Shown: positions 41,944 through 49,755 of the stretch, piece by piece
Layout: every line of letters starts with the position of its first letter
How positions within the stretch are numbered: position 1 is the stretch's first letter
Assembly (NCBI GenBank): GCA_016926115.1
Contig: JAFGPF010000064.1
Span: forward strand, 51,217-115,216
From: Dehalococcoidales bacterium
Lineage (GTDB): Bacteria; Chloroflexota; Dehalococcoidia; Dehalococcoidales; RBG-16-60-22
Length of the DNA: 64,000 nt
Direction of reading: 5' to 3'
Translations under genes and position numbers: made by a program
The notes under the pieces: generated by a model
Told to the model about the DNA's origin: nothing
Seen by the model: the letters and a program-made list of their open reading frames with translations, nothing else
Database searches by the model: none

Positions 41944-42624
41944 ATGAACGGTAATTATAATCTGAGGAACGGCATATTGTGGGGGCTGGGCTTCGTCCTG
42001 ATGATTGCCGCCCTTTACATGGTCTTCGCCTACGTGCCCACGGAGAAGCACGGCGGCATCGTACAGCGCATCTTTTATTTCCACGTGCCCGTTGCCTGGG
42101 TCAGCTTTCTGGCATTCTTCGTCACCTTTATATACAGTATTCTCTACCTGTTGAAGCGGGAGACGAAATGGGATGCGGTCGCCTGCGCCTCGGCGGAGGT
42201 CGGCGTTATCTTCACAACGCTGGTGCTGATTACGGGACCCATCTGGGCGAAGCCCGCCTGGGGAATCTGGTGGACGTGGGACGCCCGGCTGACGACGTCG
42301 CTGGTGCTCTGGCTGATATACGTCGCCTATCTCCTGGTGCGCGGACTTACCGGCGAGCCGTCCCGGGCTGCCAGGTACGGGGCGGTGATAGGCATCGTGG
42401 GGTTTATCGACGTGCCAATCGTTTTCCTGACGGTGAACCTCTGGCGCACGCAGCACCCCACCACCATTATTTTCGAAGGAGGGCTGACGTCGCCCATGCT
42501 CGCGACGCTGATGGTGTGCATCGTTGCTTTTACGATATTATACGTAATCTTGATTATACAGAGCGCCGGACTGAAAAATCTGGAGGCAGAAATCAGGCGT
42601 TTGAGGATTATAAAGGCGGAATAG
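41944..42624 (+). CDS. ccmC: CcmC heme-binding membrane protein
   Basis: 226 residues, six TM segments, WWD-type motif 'GIWWTWDARLTTSLVLWLIY' and flanking His residues ('RIFYFHVPVAW', 'TQHPTTI'). It loads heme onto CcmE. 28 bp after ccmB, without an obvious new promoter. Confidence 0.92.
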   Translation: MNGNYNLRNGILWGLGFVLMIAALYMVFAYVPTEKHGGIVQRIFYFHVPVAWVSFLAFFVTFIYSILYLLKRETKWDAVACASAEVGVIFTTLVLITGPIWAKPAWGIWWTWDARLTTSLVLWLIYVAYLLVRGLTGEPSRAARYGAVIGIVGFIDVPIVFLTVNLWRTQHPTTIIFEGGLTSPMLATLMVCIVAFTILYVILIIQSAGLKNLEAEIRRLRIIKAE

Positions 42625-42637
42625 GGGGTAACGAATT

Positions 42638-42775
42638 ATGGAAAACCTGGGTTATCTTTTAGCAGCTTACGCCATTATCTGGGCAGTGGTCTTCGGGTAC
42701 ATACTGGTATTACTGCGAAAGCAGAGGAAACTAAAGAAGCAAATCGACGCGCTAAAAGAGTCGATAGACAAGTAA
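42638..42775 (+). CDS. ccmD: CcmD-like small membrane protein
   Basis: 45 residues: one TM helix ('LLAAYAIIWAVVFGYILVLL') followed by a basic coil ('RKQRKLKKQI'). Size, topology and position after ccmC fit CcmD, which stabilises the CcmABC complex. Ribosome binding site AGGGGG. Easily missed because of its length. Confidence 0.85.
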   Translation: MENLGYLLAAYAIIWAVVFGYILVLLRKQRKLKKQIDALKESIDK

Positions 42776-42803
42776 GAACGTAGAGAATAAAGGAGAAAAC
42801 AAG

Positions 42804-43562
42804 ATGGAACTGGGTCTGGAGAATAAAGTAGCGCTGGTCACCGGCGCCGGCAGTCCGGTAGGGTTCGGGAGGGGCATCGCCCTGACGCTGGCGAAATACG
42901 GGTGCGATATCGTGGCGAACGACATCGACCTCGAAGGTTTGAACAAGACCGCCGCCGAGGTAGAGGCCCTGGGGCGGAAAGCCCTGGCGATTCAAGCCGA
43001 CGTCACCAAACAAGCCGAGGTAAAGGCCATGGTGAAGCAGGCTCTGGACGCATTCGGCAGGATTGATATCCTGGTGAATAACGCCGGCCGCACCACCACG
43101 CCGACACCCTTCGTCGATACGCCGGAGGAAAACTGGGAAAAGGTTATCAATCTGAATATCTACGGGGTGTTTTACTGCACCAAAGCGGTCCTGCCACAGA
43201 TGCTGGAAAGGAAAAACGGCAAGATAATCAGCATTGCTTCCGGCGCGGGCATCGGGGGGATGCCGCGCTGCGTTCATTACGGCGCCTCCAAGGCGGCGAT
43301 TATCGGCTTCACCAAGGGACTGGCCAAGGAAGTGATACCCTCCGGCGTGTACGTGAACGCTGTGGCGCCGGGGGTGGGGGACACCAACTTCCTGGTTACC
43401 GGGGACTTTCCCCCGGGGGAAATCGACCGCGCCTTAGCCGTGGTGCCGACGAAGAAAGCCACTACGCCCGAGGACGTCGGGAACATGGTCGCTTATCTGG
43501 CTTCGGACCTCGCCAACCAGATTGTGGGCCAGACGTATCTGGTCGACGGCGGGCATGTCTAG
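42804..43562 (+). CDS. Short-chain dehydrogenase/reductase
   Basis: 252 residues, classical SDR. Cofactor loop 'TGAGSPVGFGRGIAL' (residues 11-25), 'NNAG' near 88, active site Ser in 'SIASGAGIGG' and Y-x-x-x-K in 'YGASKAA'. The Asp at the end of the second strand ('NDIDLEG') points to NAD rather than NADP. First gene of a run of SDR, M24-like, flavoprotein and MFS genes that probably degrade one organic compound. Substrate unknown. Confidence 0.85.
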   Translation: MELGLENKVALVTGAGSPVGFGRGIALTLAKYGCDIVANDIDLEGLNKTAAEVEALGRKALAIQADVTKQAEVKAMVKQALDAFGRIDILVNNAGRTTTPTPFVDTPEENWEKVINLNIYGVFYCTKAVLPQMLERKNGKIISIASGAGIGGMPRCVHYGASKAAIIGFTKGLAKEVIPSGVYVNAVAPGVGDTNFLVTGDFPPGEIDRALAVVPTKKATTPEDVGNMVAYLASDLANQIVGQTYLVDGGHV

Positions 43563-43566
43563 TGAG

Positions 43567-44682
43567 ATGAGCATTTCGAGGCAGGAATACGAACGGCGTT
43601 ACGCCGAGATTCGCCGGCGGATGGAGCAGGAAGGTATCGACTGCCTGCTGATCGCCGGTCTTGGCGACGACTTTAACCGCGGCAATATCCGCTACGTCAC
43701 GGGGTCGGGGAGGGGAGGAACATGCGTTTACCCCCTCGAAGGCAAGCCCGTCTTGCTGACGGGTCCGGGGCAGTCGACTTCGCCCAAAATTCCTAAGACT
43801 GTCGAGGCATTCGAACTGCTCGATTTACGGGAAACGGATAACCCCGCGGAACAGGCCGTCAGCGAACTTGACCGTTTTTACGGGGGTAAAAACATAGGCG
43901 TCATAGGGATGAACTGTATTTCAGCGCCGATGCACCTTGCCGTAAAAGAGAAATTCCCTAATAAACTAGTCGACGCGGTAAAGATATTCGAAGACCTGCG
44001 CTCGGTTAAGAGCGCCGAGGAGATAGAGAAGTTGCGGGCAGCCGCCGCCGTGGCGGACGATGTTTACACCATGCTTCAAGACCTGGTAAAGCCGGGCATC
44101 AGAGACTACGAGATATACGGGGAGGTCAAGCGGGCTATCTACGCCGCGGGCTGCGAATATTCCTTCGATTTGATAGACGCTTCGGGGTCGCGACTCAACA
44201 TGACCTTCTCTCCCACCGGGGAGAAACTAAAGGAAAACAACACATTATTCATGGAAATCACGCCGGCCTACGACGGCTATTACGCCCAGCTCCCGGTGAC
44301 CCTGCCGGTGGGGAAATACCCGCCTGAAATCAATAAAATGGTCACCGTGTGGGAAAAGGCGAACGCCGCCGCGCTGGAAGTATTGAAGCCGGGAACGAAG
44401 GTCTCCGATTTATACCGCGTGCTGGTGGATACGGTTAAAGAGAACGGCTACATCTCGCCGCTACGTCCCGGCCACTCCATCGGCCTGGACGCCCTGGATT
44501 TCTGGTCGATTACCGAATCGGACAACCGTATACTCCAGCCGGGGATGACCCTGGCGGTCCATCCCAGCATCATGACGGAAATGGGCGGGGATGCCTGCGG
44601 CATGGGTTATACCTATCTTATCACGGATACGGGCGCGGAGAGGTTCAGCAGGGTGGAACTGGCGGATAATTTAAACAGGTAA
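43567..44682 (+). CDS. M24 (creatinase/aminopeptidase P) family protein lacking metal ligands
   Basis: 371 residues: an N-terminal creatinase-like domain (about 1-130) and a pita-bread C-terminal domain. The M24 metal ligands are replaced: the region 'LFMEITPAYDGYYAQLPVT' has Glu and Gln where two Asp are expected, 'LAVHPSI' has His for Glu, and 'ITDTGAE' has Asp for the last Glu. The His in 'PGHSIGLD' remains. This resembles metal-free creatinase or dimethylsulfoniopropionate-lyase-like members rather than a peptidase. ATG at 43567 is chosen; the ATG at 43555 overlaps the SDR gene and is an alternative. Confidence 0.75.
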   Translation: MSISRQEYERRYAEIRRRMEQEGIDCLLIAGLGDDFNRGNIRYVTGSGRGGTCVYPLEGKPVLLTGPGQSTSPKIPKTVEAFELLDLRETDNPAEQAVSELDRFYGGKNIGVIGMNCISAPMHLAVKEKFPNKLVDAVKIFEDLRSVKSAEEIEKLRAAAAVADDVYTMLQDLVKPGIRDYEIYGEVKRAIYAAGCEYSFDLIDASGSRLNMTFSPTGEKLKENNTLFMEITPAYDGYYAQLPVTLPVGKYPPEINKMVTVWEKANAAALEVLKPGTKVSDLYRVLVDTVKENGYISPLRPGHSIGLDALDFWSITESDNRILQPGMTLAVHPSIMTEMGGDACGMGYTYLITDTGAERFSRVELADNLNR

Positions 44683-44688
44683 TAGTGA

Positions 44689-46095
44689 ATGACTTCGACT
44701 TTTAAGGCGGGGCTGGTGATAATCGGGGGCGGGGGCGCCGGCCTAGCGGCGGCCCTGACCGCCGTCGAAAAAGGTTGTAAAGACGTCATCGTCCTCGAAA
44801 AGAGGAGTAAACTGGGTGGCACCTCGGCGATGGCCGGGGGTCTATTTGCCTGCGGCAGTCCCGTCCAAGAGCGACAGGGAATCGGGACGGACGCCGATTA
44901 CCTATTTAAAAGGGCCATGGAATGGGCGCACTGGACGCAGGTCGACCCTAAAATCTTGCGAGCTTTCATAGGCAAGTCGGGGGACACCATCCGCTGGCTG
45001 GAGAGAAAAGGGCTGGAGTTCGACCTCGTGAAGCTTTTCCCGGAACAACCCGTGCCCGTACAGCATAATCCCAGGGGGCACGGCGCCCGCCTGATACAGG
45101 TATTAACAAAGGAATGCAGGGAAAAAGGCGTTCAAATTTTGCTAGATTCCGACGTGGAGAAGATATTACGCGGAAAAAACGGCAAGATTACCGACGTTAC
45201 AGCGGTCAGGGACGGCGAGGATATTAAAATAAGTACTCAAGCCGTCATCATCGCCACGGGCGGCTTTTGTGGAAATCGAAGATTGTTCAGGAAATATTTT
45301 CCGTCTTCATACCGGGGCATGACGTTGAGCGGACTGCCCCTGGCGGGCGACGGCATCGGGCTGGCGGCGGACGTGGGGGCGGCAATTGAGGACTTTGCCA
45401 CGGCTATCAAGGAAGGTCCCCGCTATGACCTTTATAACTGGCCCCTGATGGCACTGGAGAGGGAACCGGCGACGCTCTGGATTAATAAAAACGGGGAACG
45501 CTTTACCGACGAGTCCACCGGATACCGCGTTTTCGAGAGCGTCAATGCCGTCCTCCGGCAACCGGGGCAGGTCAGTTATACCCTGCTGGACAGCCGTATC
45601 AGGGACTACTGCGAGGAAAACGGGTTCATGGCGGGTTTCCTTCGGAACAGTGCGCCGGGGCTGGAACAAGAACTTCAGGCGGAAACGGAGAAGGGTGGGG
45701 TGAGAATCGCCGGCACCTGGGGAGCCATCGCCGACTGGATAGGCATCGACCCCCTAACGCTGGAGAAGACCATTAACGAATATAATGCCTGCTGTAAAAA
45801 GGGGCACGATGGGATATTTGCCAAGTCAGCCCAATACCTGCTGCCGCTGGAAAATCCCCCGTATTATGCAATCAGGGGCATGGTGGTCCTCCTCGATACG
45901 ATAGGCGGCGTCCGCATCAACGAGCGCATGGAAGTCCTTAATAAAGACAACGAGCCCGTTCCGGGACTTTTTGCCGCCGGGGTCGTTACCAGCGGCTGGG
46001 AATCGGAGGTCTATTGCAGCGAACTCAGCGCCAGCGCATTCGGCTTCGCTGTAAATTCGGGTCGCATTGCTGCCGAAAACGCGGTCCAGTACTAA
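44689..46095 (+). CDS. FAD-dependent oxidoreductase, fumarate reductase-like
   Basis: 468 residues, FAD_binding_2 family. Rossmann motif near residues 7-40 ('LVIIGGGGAGLAAALTAVEK'), 'GGTSAMAGGLFACGSPVQ', and a C-terminal FAD contact 'GLFAAGVVTSGWESEVY'. It is close in length and architecture to the flavoprotein at 14480-15925. It starts 6 bp after the M24-like gene. Probable role: redox step on an alicyclic or unsaturated acid; substrate unknown. Confidence 0.82.
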   Translation: MTSTFKAGLVIIGGGGAGLAAALTAVEKGCKDVIVLEKRSKLGGTSAMAGGLFACGSPVQERQGIGTDADYLFKRAMEWAHWTQVDPKILRAFIGKSGDTIRWLERKGLEFDLVKLFPEQPVPVQHNPRGHGARLIQVLTKECREKGVQILLDSDVEKILRGKNGKITDVTAVRDGEDIKISTQAVIIATGGFCGNRRLFRKYFPSSYRGMTLSGLPLAGDGIGLAADVGAAIEDFATAIKEGPRYDLYNWPLMALEREPATLWINKNGERFTDESTGYRVFESVNAVLRQPGQVSYTLLDSRIRDYCEENGFMAGFLRNSAPGLEQELQAETEKGGVRIAGTWGAIADWIGIDPLTLEKTINEYNACCKKGHDGIFAKSAQYLLPLENPPYYAIRGMVVLLDTIGGVRINERMEVLNKDNEPVPGLFAAGVVTSGWESEVYCSELSASAFGFAVNSGRIAAENAVQY

Positions 46096-46111
46096 CCGGA
46101 AAGGAATCCGC

Positions 46112-47335
46112 ATGTTAGAAAGACCACAGTCACCCTATAGATGGTACGTGCTCGCGTTTACGGCAATAACCGGCGCGCTGGTGGCATCCGTGCCGTTTTC
46201 CTGCATGCCCGCCCTCTTCCAGGAAATGTCGGACGACCTTGGCTTGAGCCTGGTGCAAATCGGTACTATCTGGGGCATGGCAAGTCTGGCGGGTGTCTTC
46301 TTCAGCATACCCGGCGGGGTACTGGGGGACAGGTTCGGGGTAAGGCTCATCCTGCCACTTGCCTGCATCCTGGCGGGGATAACCGGTGCTCTTAGAGGCG
46401 TTTCAGGCAGCTTCTTTACCCTTGCCGTTACCGTCTTTATCAGCGGAATCGTCCGGCTGATAATACCGATTAACCTCACCAAGACCATCGGCCTCTGGTT
46501 CAGGGGCGAAAAACTGGGCACGGCGATGGGCATATCCGCCGTGGGCATGGGACTCGGGCTGATGCTGGGTCCCATGCTAAGCGCCACGATACTGTCGCCG
46601 CTGCTGGGCGGCTGGGAAAACGTTTTATATTTCTACGGGGGGATTAATGTCCTGATAGGTCTGGGCTGGTTTTTCTTCAGAAGAGAACCCCCTCAAGATA
46701 TACCTATCGCCAAGCCCTCTGATACCGTGCCTTTCCGGGAGGCATTCTCTAAGTTGATACGCATCAAGGGCCTCTGGCTGCTGGGACTGACCCTGCTGTT
46801 CCGCAGTGCCTGCATCATGGGCATGATGGGCTATCTGCCGCTGTATCTCAGGGGGAAAGGATGGGAGGTAGCCGCCGCGGACGGTACGCTGGCGGCTTTC
46901 TACGGCATCAGCGCGTTGTGCGTGGTGCCGATATCCCTGCTGTCCGATAAAATAGGTTCCCGGAAGCCGATACTCTTTACAGCGCTGGTGGTGACCATCA
47001 TCTGCTTCGGTATTCTGCCGTTGGCGGACGGCAATACAATATGGGCGTTGATGCTGCTGTCCGGTGTTTTCATGGACGGTTTCATGGCGATTATCGTCAC
47101 CATGCTGCTGGAGACGGAGGGAGTGGGTCCGCAGTATTCAGGTACAGCCCTCGGGATTTTCTTCACCATAGCCCAGATAGGCAACGTCGCCTCGCCGCCT
47201 CTCGGCAACAGCCTGGCAAGCATCAGTCCGGGACTTCCATTTACCTTCTGGGCGGCGCTTTCCGTTTTAGCCGTCATAATCCTGGCTTTAACCAGGGAAA
47301 CGGGACGGCGGCGAACAAAAACGGCGGTAAATTAG
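46112..47335 (+). CDS. MFS transporter, CynX/OFA-like
   Basis: 407 residues, 12 TM segments, with the loop signature 'GGVLGDRFGVRLILP' after TM2. ATG at 46112 with AAGGAA upstream; the longer frame from 46067 overlaps the flavoprotein. 16 bp after the flavoprotein gene. It likely imports the organic acid acted on by the gene set. Confidence 0.82.
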   Translation: MLERPQSPYRWYVLAFTAITGALVASVPFSCMPALFQEMSDDLGLSLVQIGTIWGMASLAGVFFSIPGGVLGDRFGVRLILPLACILAGITGALRGVSGSFFTLAVTVFISGIVRLIIPINLTKTIGLWFRGEKLGTAMGISAVGMGLGLMLGPMLSATILSPLLGGWENVLYFYGGINVLIGLGWFFFRREPPQDIPIAKPSDTVPFREAFSKLIRIKGLWLLGLTLLFRSACIMGMMGYLPLYLRGKGWEVAAADGTLAAFYGISALCVVPISLLSDKIGSRKPILFTALVVTIICFGILPLADGNTIWALMLLSGVFMDGFMAIIVTMLLETEGVGPQYSGTALGIFFTIAQIGNVASPPLGNSLASISPGLPFTFWAALSVLAVIILALTRETGRRRTKTAVN

Positions 47336-47344
47336 ATTTTTATC

Positions 47345-47374
47345 TTGACTTTATTGGGAACATAGCAATATTAT
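47345..47374 (+). promoter_or_regulatory. Candidate promoter for the 102-residue protein / acyl-CoA dehydrogenase genes
   Basis: TTGACT (47345-47350), 18 bp, TATTAT (47369-47374), 65 bp before the ATG at 47439. Confidence 0.45.
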
Positions 47375-47438
47375 ACATTGCAACATCAAGTGTTTGGGTG
47401 TAATATACGCTTGTTGATATTATTTAAGGAGGATGTAA

Positions 47439-47747
47439 ATGGCAAAGCGCATTATTCTTTACAATCTGGCGGACAATGTGACGGACGAAGAATTCGAGGA
47501 ATACGTTAAGACGGACAAGGGACCTCTAATCGATAGCCTCCCTGGCGTCAAGAAGTACGAAAACGTCAGGATAACGGGTTCCATGAGCGGGGAAATCCCA
47601 TACAGGTACTGCGGTATTGTGCATGTTACCAGCGTCGAGGAGTTCAACGAAAAAGCCGCCCCCACGCCGGAATACCAGGCTTTCCTGAAGAAGTTCGGCC
47701 CCATGGCAAAGGACATGATAATGCTGTCCGGCGAAGAAATATACTAA
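47439..47747 (+). CDS. EthD/ABM-like small dimeric alpha-beta barrel protein
   Basis: 102 residues. Strand-helix pattern 'RIILYNLADNVTDEEFEEYV', 'GPLIDSLPGVKKYENVRI' and 'AFLKKFGPMAKDMI' is typical of EthD/REDY-type dimeric ferredoxin-like folds. Such proteins bind or isomerise small aromatic or acidic molecules. Strong AAGGAGG site. Family-level call only. Confidence 0.6.
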   Translation: MAKRIILYNLADNVTDEEFEEYVKTDKGPLIDSLPGVKKYENVRITGSMSGEIPYRYCGIVHVTSVEEFNEKAAPTPEYQAFLKKFGPMAKDMIMLSGEEIY

Positions 47748-47807
47748 ATATCCGTTAAAAATTTCTATTAGTTTATTGAGATATTTGCCATTCTCAAGGA
47801 GGCAGCG

Positions 47808-49028
47808 ATGAATCTAGAGCATCTACTCACCGAGGAGCAACTGCAACTGCGTCAGACATTGCGTGATTTCACCAAAAAGGAAATCATGCCCATTACCAAG
47901 CAACTGGACGAGGACTACAGTCTCGTAGAGAAAGTCCATCAAAAGCTTGTGGATATGGGCATTCAGGCGTCCGGGTACCCCGAGGAATACGGGGGTGGTG
48001 GTGTCCACTCCATGACCACCAACGGCATTATCATGGAGGAGCTTTCCAAGGGTGATGCCGGCATGGCCCTGTCGGTGGGTTCGAACATGGCGGGAGCGGG
48101 GCCTGCCGCGGCGGTCGGTAACAAGGCGATTCTGGACAAGTTCGCCCCTCTCTTCTGCCAAGGCAAGCTGGCGTACGGCTGCCTGTCCATGACCGACGAG
48201 ACCGGAGGGGCGGACACAGAAAATCCCTTGTTGCACGGTGCCGGTATCAAGACCATCGCCAAACTTGAAGGCGACGAATACGTCATCAACGGCAGCAAGA
48301 TGTGGCCCACTCACGGCGGGATTGCGGAGAGCTATATAACCTTCTGCACCACCGACCCCAAAGCCGGCGATGAGGGGATTGCCATGATTATCGTCCCCAA
48401 GGACGCGACGGGGCTTTCTTTCGGCAAGCCGGAAAAGAAGATGCTGTTCAAGACGGTTATCAACGGCGCCGTCTATTACGACAACGTCAGGGTGCCCAAG
48501 GAGTACCGCGTCGCCGGTCCCGGGATGGACGCCAACCTGTGCAACATGCTGACGACAGTAGCGGGCTGGTCCGGAGGTATGCAGGCACTCGGCATCGCCG
48601 AACGTGCTTTTGATATCGTGCTGGAATATACCGGCACCCGCATGGGGGGATTCAAGCCGGTCAGGCAGCACAGCATGGTCGCTGGAATGATAGCCGATAT
48701 GGCTATCGGCATCGAGATGATGAGGGCGAGCCTGTATAACATGGCGTATATCTACGACCACCCTGATAAATACGAGCCAATATACGGCAAATCATGGTCG
48801 CCGGAGATGATAGCCAAGGGCGCCGCCGCCAGGGTCTTTGCCGCCGATACCGCGGTCGAGATAATCAACAAGGGCGCGGAGTTACTGGGTTCGATGGCTA
48901 TCTCCGAGGGTTTCCCGTACGAGAAATGCCTGCGGGACGTGAAGATATGCCAGTTGTGGCTCGGCGGGCAGCAGATATGCCGCTACAAGGTCGCCCAGGG
49001 GTATTACGACCTCAAGAATTGGGCTTAG
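47808..49028 (+). CDS. Acyl-CoA dehydrogenase family flavoprotein
   Basis: 406 residues with the complete ACAD fold: N-terminal helical domain ('MGIQASGYPEEYGGGGVHSM'), FAD-binding 'YGCLSMTDETGGADTE', and C-terminal helices. The usual base in 'Y-E-G-T' is absent: the segment reads 'QLWLGGQQICRY', with Leu for Glu. Either the base lies on another helix, as in isovaleryl-CoA and long-chain enzymes, or the activity differs. Good AAGGAGG site. Likely oxidises a CoA thioester or reduces an enoyl-CoA. Confidence 0.82.
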   Translation: MNLEHLLTEEQLQLRQTLRDFTKKEIMPITKQLDEDYSLVEKVHQKLVDMGIQASGYPEEYGGGGVHSMTTNGIIMEELSKGDAGMALSVGSNMAGAGPAAAVGNKAILDKFAPLFCQGKLAYGCLSMTDETGGADTENPLLHGAGIKTIAKLEGDEYVINGSKMWPTHGGIAESYITFCTTDPKAGDEGIAMIIVPKDATGLSFGKPEKKMLFKTVINGAVYYDNVRVPKEYRVAGPGMDANLCNMLTTVAGWSGGMQALGIAERAFDIVLEYTGTRMGGFKPVRQHSMVAGMIADMAIGIEMMRASLYNMAYIYDHPDKYEPIYGKSWSPEMIAKGAAARVFAADTAVEIINKGAELLGSMAISEGFPYEKCLRDVKICQLWLGGQQICRYKVAQGYYDLKNWA

Positions 49029-49053
49029 GTGCCTGGCAGGTTAAATAATACGA

Positions 49054-49082
49054 TTTAAACGAAACGCTGCTGATGCTATACT
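49054..49082 (+). promoter_or_regulatory. Weak candidate promoter for the C_GCAxxG_C_C gene
   Basis: TTTAAA (49054-49059), 17 bp, TATACT (49077-49082), 38 bp before the ATG at 49120. Confidence 0.4.
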
Positions 49083-49119
49083 TGTTCAGCAAAAGAGGTA
49101 AGAAGGAGGCTAATGCATT

Positions 49120-49749
49120 ATGGTGGACAAGGCCGCTCTAAAGAAAAAAGTAGAAGAACTGGCCGTAAGAAAATGGGATGAGGCTGGTATTCAAGCCAGA
49201 ATTGATAAAATGAGGGCGGAGGGTATTCCCCGGAAAAACCTAAAGCCTGAAGAGTTGCTGGCTAACCGGGAGCAGATACTCGACCGGGTTCAGTCGCGGG
49301 CTGAAGAATATAATTTCATGTTAAAGAACTGTGCGCAGGGTACCGCGCTGGCCCTCATGGAGGAGTTCGGCCAGGGGAACATGGATGTTCTTCAGGCTCT
49401 GGCCCTGTTCCCCGGAATCGGCAGTACCGGTGACTTGTGTGGCGGTATCACCGGCAGCATGATTAACTTCGGACTCTTCTTCGGGCGTTACGGGAAACCA
49501 GGCCCCGAAGGGATGATGCAGGGTATGGCGGCTGCCCAGAAATTTATCGCCGAATTTCAGGAGAAATTAGGTTTTAAGCATTGCATTGATATAATTGAAA
49601 ACGTGACCGTTGGACTGAGACTGAATCCCGGCAGGAGCAGCGAGGAGATGGAGACCTTTGCCAGGGAAAAAGGTTTTGAGAAGTGTAGCCTCGTGCCGGG
49701 AACAGGCGCCCGGCTTGCCGCCGGTTACATGATAGACAGTTTGAAATAG
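49120..49749 (+). CDS. C_GCAxxG_C_C family redox protein
   Basis: 209 residues. The N-terminal ~65 residues are charged helices. Then come 'KNCAQGTALALMEEFG', 'STGDLCGGITGSM', 'GFKHCIDII' and 'FEKCSLVPGTGARLAA', the spaced cysteines of the C_GCAxxG_C_C family (the first Gly is Asn here). The family is redox-related and of uncertain function. Good AGAAGGAGG site. Ends 6 bp from the convergent ABC-F gene. Confidence 0.75.
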   Translation: MVDKAALKKKVEELAVRKWDEAGIQARIDKMRAEGIPRKNLKPEELLANREQILDRVQSRAEEYNFMLKNCAQGTALALMEEFGQGNMDVLQALALFPGIGSTGDLCGGITGSMINFGLFFGRYGKPGPEGMMQGMAAAQKFIAEFQEKLGFKHCIDIIENVTVGLRLNPGRSSEEMETFAREKGFEKCSLVPGTGARLAAGYMIDSLK

Positions 49750-49755
49750 CGTTAC

